NCBI GenBank assembly: GCA_038239005.1
Contig: JBBSFE010000008.1
Coordinates: 38,046 to 102,045 of the forward strand
Direction of reading: 5' to 3'
DNA from: DASXHD01 sp038239005
Lineage (GTDB): Bacteria; Myxococcota_A; Polyangia; Polyangiales; Polyangiaceae
Length of the DNA stretch: 64,000 nucleotides
Positions 8,850 through 16,437 of this stretch are shown here, in pieces. Below the pieces are notes generated by a model. The model searched no databases. It worked only from the letters and a program-made list of their open reading frames with translations, and was not told where the DNA came from. Made by a program: the position numbers and the translations under genes. Position 1 is the first letter of the stretch, and every line of letters starts with the position of its first letter.

Positions 8850-9230
8850 TCAGATTTTCCGGCGGAAGTAACCGAGGCGATAGAGCGCGTACACGAGCGC
8901 GGCGACGATGACGAGCGAGCCCGTCGTCCAGAATGCCCACTGCGGCGCTTCCCAACGGCCATGACGAAGACCCGAAGGACGCACGACGATGTCGCTTGGG
9001 CCTTCGTTCGTGATCACCGGCGAGTACGCGGACGACGACGGCATGTCGGCAGCTTCGCGATTGAGCGCCGAGGGTGCTTCGCGAAACGAGCCTGCGGGTG
9101 CTGCGGGCGCTACGGGGACCGTCACGACGCTCCGAATACCATCCGAAGGTCCGCGCGCGCAATCGAACGTGCTAAACCCGAACGCACAAAGAAGGATGAG
9201 CGACGACGCCGAGCTGCTCGAGAAGGCCAA
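8850..9230 (-). CDS. Small membrane-anchored protein (weakly supported start)
   Basis: The frame encodes up to 126 aa, with a hydrophobic N-terminus (SLILLCAFGF), an Ala/Pro-rich linker, and a C-terminal membrane segment WAFWTTGSLVIVAALVYALY followed by basic residues RRK. It lies 1 bp upstream of the flippase-like gene on the same strand, suggesting one operon. The longest form uses TTG at 9230 and overlaps the 5' end of the divergent MoxR gene by 35 bp. A shorter form starting at ATG 9044 (62 aa) would be a simple tail-anchored protein without that overlap. No family recognised. Confidence 0.45.
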   Translation of the reverse strand: MAFSSSSASSLILLCAFGFSTFDCARGPSDGIRSVVTVPVAPAAPAGSFREAPSALNREAADMPSSSAYSPVITNEGPSDIVVRPSGLRHGRWEAPQWAFWTTGSLVIVAALVYALYRLGYFRRKI

Positions 9231-10176
9231 ACAAGCCCACGCCGCGCTTCATGCCGCCGTCGCCACGCGTGTGGTGGGCCAGGAGCGCGTCGTCGACCAA
9301 ATGCTGGTGGCGCTCCTAGCGCGCGGGCACGCACTTCTCGTGGGCGTGCCGGGGCTGGCGAAGACGCTCCTCGTGTCGACCCTTTCGGAGGCGCTCGATT
9401 TGAGCTTCGGCCGCGTGCAATTCACGCCCGATTTGTTGCCCGCCGACATCACCGGCACGGACGTGCTCCACGAGGAAGAGGTCGGCGACGATGTGCGCCG
9501 CCGCGTTCGCTTCTTGCCCGGGCCGATCTTCCACAACCTGATCTTGGCCGACGAGATCAATCGGACGCCGCCGAAAACGCAGGCCGCGCTCCTCCAGGCG
9601 ATGCAGGAACGCCGCGTGACCGTCGGCACGGAGACGCACGCGCTCCCCGATCCGTTTCAGGTGTTCGCGACGCGAAACCCCATCGAGCAGGAAGGCACGT
9701 ATCCGCTTCCCGAAGCCCAGCTCGACCGGTTTTTGCTCGAAATTCACGTCGACTATCCGTCGGACGCCGAGGAGCAACAAATCGCCCGCAAAACGACGAG
9801 CGCCGATTTCGCAAAAGATCCCGTGCCGCGCGTTCTCGGCAAGGACGATCTGCTCGCGCTGCAAGCGCTCATCCCGCGGATGCCGATCACGGACGAAGCC
9901 GTCTCGCTGGCCGTCACCACGACGCGGATGACGCGCCCTTCGAACGCGAACAAAGACGTCGTGGCTTACGTGCGATTTGGCGCAGGTCCCCGCGGTTCGC
10001 AGGCCCTCGTGCTCGCGAGCAAAGCGCGCGCCGCGCTTCGCGGTCACGCTTCTGCCGACGTGGACGACATCCGCGCACTTCTCGTACCCACGCTTCGCCA
10101 CCGCCTCGTCATGAGCTACCGCGCCGAATCCGACGGCGTTTCCGAAGAAAACCTCCTGGAGAAAATTCAGAGGTGA
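9196..10176 (+). CDS. MoxR-family AAA+ ATPase
   Basis: A 326-aa MoxR ATPase. The Walker A is GVPGLAKT (the Gly-Leu-Ala-Lys form usual in this family); Walker B/sensor is LILADEINRTPPKTQAALLQ; also ATRNPIEQEGTYPLPEAQLDRF. MoxR proteins are chaperone-like ATPases that help mature enzymes and are often partnered by von Willebrand factor A proteins, none of which is adjacent. An ATG preceded by GAAGG was chosen as start. It is followed at 17 bp by a zinc-ribbon protein and then by a metallopeptidase-like gene, so the three may form an operon. Confidence 0.93.
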   Translation: MSDDAELLEKAKQAHAALHAAVATRVVGQERVVDQMLVALLARGHALLVGVPGLAKTLLVSTLSEALDLSFGRVQFTPDLLPADITGTDVLHEEEVGDDVRRRVRFLPGPIFHNLILADEINRTPPKTQAALLQAMQERRVTVGTETHALPDPFQVFATRNPIEQEGTYPLPEAQLDRFLLEIHVDYPSDAEEQQIARKTTSADFAKDPVPRVLGKDDLLALQALIPRMPITDEAVSLAVTTTRMTRPSNANKDVVAYVRFGAGPRGSQALVLASKARAALRGHASADVDDIRALLVPTLRHRLVMSYRAESDGVSEENLLEKIQR

Positions 10177-10193
10177 TGCTCTATTGATCGACA

Positions 10194-10883
10194 ATGGCCG
10201 TTCGTCCGTCTTCGCGCATGGATCTGTGCGCACGTTGTGGCGAGTCATGTGAGGCTGACGACCTCGTGTGCAATCGCTGCTCGGAGACGCGCATCCGAGC
10301 GACGCTGCCAGCCGAGGGTCTCGCGCCGAGCGTGGAAGAGGGCTCACTCGACGAGCGACTCGCGCGTATCGAAGCAAAGTCAGGCGAGCGCGCGCATCAC
10401 GTGATTGCAACCATCGATGGTGCACTCGGTGGCGGAGTGGTCGTCGAGATCTCGGTCGTGATGAGCCCCGATGGTCCAGAGACCCCCGCCGAAGAAATCT
10501 GGGGCAGCGCCGAGCCGCTGACGACGATCGAATGCGGCAGCTCCGAGGTCGCCGCTGCGCGCATGAGTTGGATCGATCGCATCACGTCCGAGCGAAGCCT
10601 CGCGCCGCCCGAAATCTCGCGCCGCTTTCGCGTTGGCACACGTGGATTTCGCGGCGAGCCAACCGCCGTAGGGATGCTCTTGGACGCGCGCCTTCACATG
10701 GCCAAACGCGCTCTCGAAGACGGCGCCGAGTCGCCTCCACGGTCGTGCACTTGCGAAGAAGATGCCGCGTCCCTGCGGGTCATGGCAGACTTCACGAACA
10801 AAGGAACGATCGAGCTCTTTTCCGTCGCGCGCCCGAGCATCGAGCTCCGCGCGGCCGTCGCTTTGTGGCTCGAATCGCGCTGA
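10194..10883 (+). CDS. Zinc-ribbon protein of unknown function
   Basis: A 229-aa protein. Residues 12-29 hold two CxxC pairs (CARC and CNRC) that form a probable zinc ribbon. The remainder is a mixed alpha/beta region with no motif I recognise; a CTC pair (SCTCEEDA) occurs near residue 185. No signal peptide or membrane segment. It sits between the MoxR ATPase and the DUF1704 protein with gaps of 17 bp and 4 bp, so it is probably part of the same unit. An adaptor role is possible but unproven. An in-frame ATG 24 bp downstream is an alternative start. Confidence 0.72.
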   Translation: MAVRPSSRMDLCARCGESCEADDLVCNRCSETRIRATLPAEGLAPSVEEGSLDERLARIEAKSGERAHHVIATIDGALGGGVVVEISVVMSPDGPETPAEEIWGSAEPLTTIECGSSEVAAARMSWIDRITSERSLAPPEISRRFRVGTRGFRGEPTAVGMLLDARLHMAKRALEDGAESPPRSCTCEEDAASLRVMADFTNKGTIELFSVARPSIELRAAVALWLESR

Positions 10884-10887
10884 GTGC

Positions 10888-12258
10888 GTGGAGAAAGTCC
10901 GAGACACGAAAAAAAACGGAAACGGCCATCTCACCGATGTCGATGTTCCGTCCATTCCGCCGCCGCCGGTTGCGGGGCCGTGGCGTAGCTACAAAGAGGT
11001 CGTGTCGCAGCTAGCTCTTCGCATCGTCGAGGCGCAGCGCCCGATTCGCGTGCTCAACGCCATCCGCTGGAACGACAGCGTCGAGGCAGAGCTGCGGAAG
11101 AGTCGCTTCAAAGAAATACCGAAGGTCGACTACGCGGACATCGAGCTCGGCTTCGACCCGCGCGAGAAGGCCGAAGAGTTCGAGCTCATCGCGCACGACA
11201 TCGAGCATGAGCTCGGCGAGCCCGATGCACTCGGCCGCATCATGACGGCGACCGCGCTCGAATACCGCGACGTCGTTCGCATGCTCGAGGCGCGCGGAAC
11301 GCCCACGTTCTACGCGTATTCGCGCAAGCTCTACGGCTCGCCGAAGGACACCTTCCCCGACGGAAAATCCACGGTGCGCGATCTCGGGCACTTGCTCTAC
11401 GAGATCCTCACCAACGTCGACGACAACATGCTCGGCGCGCAGTTCGAGCGAACCATCGCCGCCGACCAGGCCGTGACGATCTTGAACGAGCGCTTCGGTG
11501 AGTACTTCGCCGACGCATCGGTGCACGTCTCGGTCGACGACTCCATTGTTGCCGACGCCGCTGCTGGCAACGATTACGTGAAGATTCGCAACGGCGCAGT
11601 CTTCTCGCCGCGTGACATCGACATCCTCGAAGTGCACGAGGGATGGGTGCATGTTGCAACTTCTTTGAACGGCCAGCGCCAGACCGTCGCCAAGTGGCTC
11701 GCCAAAGGCCCGCCGCGCACCACCGCCGTGCAAGAAGGCCTGGCCGCGCTGCTCGAGCTTTTCACGTTTCGCACGTATCCGCGACGCGCACGCAGGCTGA
11801 ACGATCGCTTGCTCGCGGTCGACAAAGCCGAGGACGGCGCAAGCTTCCTCGATGTCTTCGAATGGTTTCGCACCGAAGGCTACGAAGAGGACGAATGCTT
11901 CCACGCAACGCGCCGCGTTTTTCGCGGCGGCGTGCTCGAGGGCGGTGGCCCGTTCACGAAAGATGCGAGCTACTGCAAAGGGATCGTTCTCAACTATTCG
12001 TTCATCCGAACGGCGATTCAGCACAATCGCGCAGAGCTCATTCCGTTCTTGTTCGTCGGCAAAGTCGCGCACGAGGACGTGCCCGTGCTCGCGCGTCGCG
12101 TGCATGACGGTGTCGTGAAACCGCCGCACTACCTTCCGCGGATTTTCCGAGACCTCAACGGGCTCGCTGTGTGGATGGCCTACTCGACGTTCTTCGGAAA
12201 GCTCGGCGACGACGCCATCAGCGATCACTACGCAAAGCTGTTCGCCCGCATGGGCTAA
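10888..12258 (+). CDS. DUF1704 / QEGLA-motif protein (MATCAP-like metallopeptidase fold)
   Basis: A 456-aa protein of the family often labelled flavohemoglobin expression-modulating QEGLA protein (DUF1704). It carries HEGWVH (H250-E251 and H255) and, about 30 residues later, VQEGLA with E283. These match the HExxxH plus downstream Glu zinc-binding set of the family that includes eukaryotic MATCAP tubulin carboxypeptidases. A zinc peptidase activity is therefore plausible; the bacterial substrate is unknown. The GTG start lies 4 bp after the zinc-ribbon gene; the frame is open upstream but is Arg/Ser-rich there. The 3' end overlaps the convergent peroxiredoxin-kinase gene by 4 bp. Confidence 0.85.
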   Translation: MEKVRDTKKNGNGHLTDVDVPSIPPPPVAGPWRSYKEVVSQLALRIVEAQRPIRVLNAIRWNDSVEAELRKSRFKEIPKVDYADIELGFDPREKAEEFELIAHDIEHELGEPDALGRIMTATALEYRDVVRMLEARGTPTFYAYSRKLYGSPKDTFPDGKSTVRDLGHLLYEILTNVDDNMLGAQFERTIAADQAVTILNERFGEYFADASVHVSVDDSIVADAAAGNDYVKIRNGAVFSPRDIDILEVHEGWVHVATSLNGQRQTVAKWLAKGPPRTTAVQEGLAALLELFTFRTYPRRARRLNDRLLAVDKAEDGASFLDVFEWFRTEGYEEDECFHATRRVFRGGVLEGGGPFTKDASYCKGIVLNYSFIRTAIQHNRAELIPFLFVGKVAHEDVPVLARRVHDGVVKPPHYLPRIFRDLNGLAVWMAYSTFFGKLGDDAISDHYAKLFARMG

Positions 12259-13559
12259 AGGCGCGAGAGCACATCGACCACGATTTTCGCGCTCGCCGGG
12301 CGCGCCGCGGGATCTTTCGCGAGAAGCTGCTGAACGAGCGCATCGAGCGCTGCGTGTGCGACGTGCGGCGAAGGGTCCGTCAGCACGGCGCGCATGATTG
12401 TGTAAGCATCGGGTCCGTCGAAGGCGCGGCTGCCCGTCATGCAGCGATAAATGATGCAGCCGAGCGCAAACAAATCCGAACGCGCGTCGACGTTCGTCCT
12501 GCCGCTCGCTTGCTCGGGCGACATGTATCCGGGTGTCCCCAAGCGCGCTCCCGTTGCCGTGACACGGGCTGCGAGATCAAACTCGGGGCGCGCGAGACCG
12601 AAGTCCAAAATCTTCACGGTGCCGTCGACGCCGATGTGGATGTTGCCTGGCTTGATGTCGCGATGGATGATTCCCTCGGCGTGCGCTGCTGCGAGCCCAG
12701 CGGCGATGCCCCGCGCGATGCGAATCGTTTCCGCGGAGTCGAGCGGGCCAGGCGCGAGCTTCGCCGCTAGGCTCGAGCCTTCGAGCCACTCCATCACGAG
12801 GTATGCGCGACGATCATCGGCGACGCCGTGTGCGATGTACGACACCACGTTCGGATGCGCGAGCCGCTGGAGCGCATCGACCTCGCGCTCGAAACGCTTC
12901 ATGTCGGCGGCTCCGCTCATGAGCTTCAGTGCGACGATGCGCCCGCTCGAGCGCTCACGTGCGCGAAAGACGGCGCCCATCGCACCCGACCCAGCTTCCT
13001 CGAGTAGCTCGAACGGCTCCGACTGCGCTCCCGCGGCATCGACCATCCGAAGCGTCGTGACTTGGCTTCGCGGCGCTTCGGGCGGAAGCGACGCACGCGC
13101 CTTGGCCTTGCTCATCGCATCGATGATCTTCATCACCTCGTCGCGATGCGCGCCAATCGCGATCTCGTGATGCAGGACAGCCTCGATCGTGCGAAGGCGA
13201 TTGATCACGTACGTCACGCGCATGGGTCGTGCGATCACGGGCCAGAGGACGTCGTAGGCTTTCGAGATTCGTTTGTCGTCGTCGCCGATGATGGGGAAGG
13301 GCGTCTTCAGCGACTCGGCAAACTTGCACTGCACGTCGTGGCTGTCGGTGCTGATGCCGACAATGGTCGCGCCCGCGAGCGCGAGCTCGGGATAGGTGTC
13401 GCGAAAGCGTTTGGTCTCCATCGTGCAGCCCGGAGTGAACGCCTTCGGGAAAAAATAAATGACCGAGCACAGCTTGCCGTGCTGCTTCGAGAGCTTGAAC
13501 CGCTCACCCGTCGTCGTCAGCGCATCGATTTCAGGCGCGAGATCGCCGGGCTTCAGCAC
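12255..13559 (-). CDS. Peroxiredoxin-Ser/Thr protein kinase fusion
   Basis: A 434-aa soluble protein with two complete domains. Residues 1-150 are an AhpC/TSA-type peroxiredoxin of the Bcp/PrxQ class with the PxxxTxxC motif (P38, T42, peroxidatic C45) and a conserved Arg114. The resolving Cys usual five residues after C45 in Bcp is absent (K50); C31 and C78 are the only other cysteines in this domain. Residues about 180-434 are an eukaryote-like kinase with glycine loop GSGAMG, K212, E226, HRDIKPGN (D301), DFG (D319) and GTPGYMSPEQ, all intact. GTG start preceded by AGGA. It follows the haem-motif lipoprotein gene by 10 bp. Peroxide control of the kinase is inference. Confidence 0.93.
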   Translation of the reverse strand: MLKPGDLAPEIDALTTTGERFKLSKQHGKLCSVIYFFPKAFTPGCTMETKRFRDTYPELALAGATIVGISTDSHDVQCKFAESLKTPFPIIGDDDKRISKAYDVLWPVIARPMRVTYVINRLRTIEAVLHHEIAIGAHRDEVMKIIDAMSKAKARASLPPEAPRSQVTTLRMVDAAGAQSEPFELLEEAGSGAMGAVFRARERSSGRIVALKLMSGAADMKRFEREVDALQRLAHPNVVSYIAHGVADDRRAYLVMEWLEGSSLAAKLAPGPLDSAETIRIARGIAAGLAAAHAEGIIHRDIKPGNIHIGVDGTVKILDFGLARPEFDLAARVTATGARLGTPGYMSPEQASGRTNVDARSDLFALGCIIYRCMTGSRAFDGPDAYTIMRAVLTDPSPHVAHAALDALVQQLLAKDPAARPASAKIVVDVLSRL

Positions 13560-13569
13560 GTCATCCTAA

Positions 13570-15243
13570 CTAGTTTGGAATGCCCTGCACGTCGAAGTTG
13601 TCCCAGGCGGGCGTGTGATTGTTTTGCGTGGCGTCTTGGGAGAGCACGTAAACCGCAGGATAATCGGCGTAGATCATCTCGCTCGAGCCCGAGCCCGTCG
13701 TCACGACTGCAGCGACGTAGAGCTGCGGATTGAGGCCCGTCGCGGGGCGACGTTTCGACGAGAAGACGATCCAATAATAATTGTACTTCCCGCTTGCCTG
13801 CGCTTGCGGCGCCCATCGCGGCCATGCGTTCGTGAGGCCGGGGCTCGTCAGTGTGGTGCACGTGGGTGGATCGTTTGCGCGGAGTCGCTGCGAGCTGCCG
13901 CCGCCGCCGGGAACGACGACGAGCTCGGCTGCGGGTTGGTTGTACGAGTTCGGCGGTGTGTTGTCGGTGCGGTTGAACGCGAGGAGGGCGTCGTTCGGCG
14001 AGTAGACCGGATAAAACTCGTGGTAGTTCGGGTCGCTCGCGCCGGTGAGTGGCGTCGCTGCGCCGCCCGCGCGGCTGTTGTACGGCACCGTGTAAATGTC
14101 CATGTTGCCGTTCGACACGACGGCTTCACCTGCCGAGTCCGACGAGACATACGCGATCGCCGACCCATCGCGACGCCAGGTCGGCGAAGCGATACCGACG
14201 CGTGGATCGCCCGTGCGCAGCATGACACCGAAGCCGCTGAGATCGGGCGCGTGGAGATCCGTCCAGACGAGCTGATAGTTCGGTGAACCTGTCGCGGCGG
14301 GATTGTAGAGCACGCTGATCGCGACGGCGTCGGTGCCCGAGTAGTGGTTTGCGTTGAGCACCGGTGCCCCTTGGTGATCGCGCGCAAGAAGCGCGAGCGC
14401 CGACGGCGAAATGTCGGCGGGAGCCGGAGAGGCGGCGCTCACCACGGTGCGAACGTCGACGGCGCGGCTGCCGTTCGCGGCGTCGCGTGTGTAGATGACG
14501 TATGTGCCGTCGGGCGAGGACGTGTGACACGAGACGCAGTTCGTCGTGCCGGCACCACCGGAAGCCGCGCCTGCGGTGGCCGGGGTGAGGACCGTCTTCG
14601 AAACGAGATCGCCAACCGTGAAACCTTTGAACGCAGTGCCGCCGGTGGAGCTCCAGTAAACGACGGAGCCTGGCGCATCGACCGGAGCGATATGCACGAT
14701 CGATGTTTGCTCGGGCGTGGGCCCTGCGGTGAGCGTCGGGCCGGTGAGCGTTCCCGCGCGCACGGAGACGTTGACGTCGTGACCCGCGCTGTGACCCGCG
14801 AGCGCCTTCCACGTGTTTTGGTCGATGGTGTACGTGAGGTTCGGTGTGTAGATGAGCAGCGCGCCCGTTTGATTGTCGACCGTCAGACGGATCTCGAACA
14901 CGTTGGCCGCGGGCGACGCGTACTCGAGAAAGAGCGGCGTCCAGTTTTTCGGAATCATGGCGTCGGCGGCGGGCTCCGCGATGCACGGCGGGCTTCCGGT
15001 GCCGCCATCGGGCGAGCCAAACTGCACGGAGATGTCGCTCGGCAAGCTCGGGTCGATGATCGGCGTCGTCGGAAAATCCGAGTACGTCGTCGGGCCGGTG
15101 TCGGGCTGCTGAAACGGATTGCCGTCGGTGGTGCCGTCTTTGGTTGGGCCGCCGTCGAAGTTGCTCTTGTTGTCGTCGCCGCCGCAATGGGCAGCAAGCG
15201 CGACGGCAATGATGACACCCAGATGGAAGGAAGCGCGATTCAT
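13570..15243 (-). CDS. Lipoprotein with TolB-like beta-propeller repeats and one CxxCH motif
   Basis: A 557-aa lipoprotein (hydrophobic leader ending LAAHC, then a Gly/Asp/Thr-rich linker). The C-terminal half has PD40/WD40-like repeats typical of TolB-like proteins (ASPTWRRDGSAIAYVSSD; FYPVYSPNDALLAFNRTD; WPRWAPQA). A single haem c attachment motif C236-x-x-C239-H240 sits before the propeller. Such proteins are common in myxobacteria, with no known function. The motif implies covalent haem and a periplasmic redox or sensing role, but CxxCH also occurs by chance. It precedes the peroxiredoxin-kinase gene by 10 bp on the same strand. Confidence 0.82.
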   Translation of the reverse strand: MNRASFHLGVIIAVALAAHCGGDDNKSNFDGGPTKDGTTDGNPFQQPDTGPTTYSDFPTTPIIDPSLPSDISVQFGSPDGGTGSPPCIAEPAADAMIPKNWTPLFLEYASPAANVFEIRLTVDNQTGALLIYTPNLTYTIDQNTWKALAGHSAGHDVNVSVRAGTLTGPTLTAGPTPEQTSIVHIAPVDAPGSVVYWSSTGGTAFKGFTVGDLVSKTVLTPATAGAASGGAGTTNCVSCHTSSPDGTYVIYTRDAANGSRAVDVRTVVSAASPAPADISPSALALLARDHQGAPVLNANHYSGTDAVAISVLYNPAATGSPNYQLVWTDLHAPDLSGFGVMLRTGDPRVGIASPTWRRDGSAIAYVSSDSAGEAVVSNGNMDIYTVPYNSRAGGAATPLTGASDPNYHEFYPVYSPNDALLAFNRTDNTPPNSYNQPAAELVVVPGGGGSSQRLRANDPPTCTTLTSPGLTNAWPRWAPQAQASGKYNYYWIVFSSKRRPATGLNPQLYVAAVVTTGSGSSEMIYADYPAVYVLSQDATQNNHTPAWDNFDVQGIPN

Positions 15244-15303
15244 GGATGGACCTCGACGTCGACCCTATGGCCGCGCGACGCGAATTCCGTCAATCGTACT
15301 GCT

Positions 15304-16098
15304 TCAGCGTGCGCGGAACGAGGGCTTTCGCTTCTCGGTGTACGCGATGATGCCTTCTTTGGCGTCTTCGGTGGCGAAGAGCTGTGCTTGAAGCTCACGC
15401 TCGAGCGCGAGGCCATTCTCGAGCGACGTGTCTGCGCCGCTTTGCACTGCGCGCTTGATGCGACCGACGGCGAGGGCGGCGCGGCCCGGCGGAACGAACT
15501 CGTGTGCGTATTCGAGCGTGACCTTCATGAAGGCTTCGTTGTTCGCCGCCTCCCAGACTTTGTTCACGAGGCCGATCGCCATCGCTTGGTCGGGCGTCGT
15601 GTTCGTTCCTTCGACCATCATCTCGATCGCCTTCGACTTGCCGACCGTGCGAGCGAGCCGCTGCGTGCCGCCTGTGCCGGGGAGAACGCCGAGTGCGACC
15701 TCGGGCAAACCGATGTGATACGGCCCGCGTCGCGCGACGCGCAAATCACACGCGAGAGCGATCTCGAGACCGCCGCCCACCGTGTGGCCGTTCATCGCGG
15801 CAATGACGAGCTTGGGTGTCTGCTCGAGACGCGAGAGCGTTTCGTTGGCGTGGAGGCAGAAGTAATATTTGAAGGTCTCGTCGGCCTCTTTGAGCATGTT
15901 GATGTTGGCGCCGGCGCAGAAAAACTTTTCGCCTTGGCCCGTGAGGACGAGAACATGGACGTCACTGTCGAAACGCGCCTCTAGAATGGCGGCGTCGAGC
16001 TCCTTCATCATCTCGTGCGTATAGGCGTTCGCTGGCGGGTCGCTGAGCGTGAGGACAGCAACCCCTTTGTCGGTCTGGTAGTGAATCAGCGTGCCCAT
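15304..16098 (-). CDS. Enoyl-CoA hydratase/isomerase family protein
   Basis: A 264-aa crotonase-fold enzyme. The oxyanion hole and catalytic region are visible: CAGANI; GHTVGGGLEIALACD with E112; and GLPEVALGVLPGTGGTQRL with E133. Both glutamates of true hydratases are present, supporting 2-enoyl-CoA hydration rather than isomerisation alone. It is divergent from the acyl carrier protein gene (start codons 66 bp apart), so it may share control with the ketosynthase locus or serve beta-oxidation. The substrate chain cannot be told from the sequence. Confidence 0.93.
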   Translation of the reverse strand: MGTLIHYQTDKGVAVLTLSDPPANAYTHEMMKELDAAILEARFDSDVHVLVLTGQGEKFFCAGANINMLKEADETFKYYFCLHANETLSRLEQTPKLVIAAMNGHTVGGGLEIALACDLRVARRGPYHIGLPEVALGVLPGTGGTQRLARTVGKSKAIEMMVEGTNTTPDQAMAIGLVNKVWEAANNEAFMKVTLEYAHEFVPPGRAALAVGRIKRAVQSGADTSLENGLALERELQAQLFATEDAKEGIIAYTEKRKPSFRAR

Positions 16099-16164
16099 GA
16101 ATATCGGTTACTACCACATCTGCTATGGTGCATAAGGTCCCGGGAGAACCTCGAGTTACTGTCC

Positions 16165-16428
16165 ATGACCCAAGAGCTACGACGCGAGATCAAAGAACTA
16201 ATCGTCAAGGAGCTAAACCTCGAAGGCCGGGACCCTTCGAGCATTCAGGACGACGACCCACTCTTCGGCGAAGGCCTCGGCCTCGATTCGCTGGACGCCT
16301 TGCAGCTCGCGATGAGCGTCGAGGAGAAGTTCGGCGTGCGCATCCCCGAGGGTGACGCAGCACGATCGATTTTTCGATCGGTGGCCGCCCTCGCCGATCA
16401 CGTGGCCGCCAACAAGTCTCCAGCTTGA
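16165..16428 (+). CDS. Acyl carrier protein
   Basis: An 87-aa acyl carrier protein with the 4'-phosphopantetheine attachment motif GLDSLD (Ser42) and the usual four-helix pattern. It starts at the ATG of MTQELRREIKELI; the longer upstream frame overlaps the divergent hydratase. It is followed after 9 bp by the first ketosynthase, so it is probably its dedicated carrier rather than the housekeeping AcpP. Upstream, TGCTATGGT (16121-16129) resembles an extended -10 element, but no clear -35 is seen. Confidence 0.93.
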   Translation: MTQELRREIKELIVKELNLEGRDPSSIQDDDPLFGEGLGLDSLDALQLAMSVEEKFGVRIPEGDAARSIFRSVAALADHVAANKSPA

Positions 16429-16437
16429 GGAGAGCGC

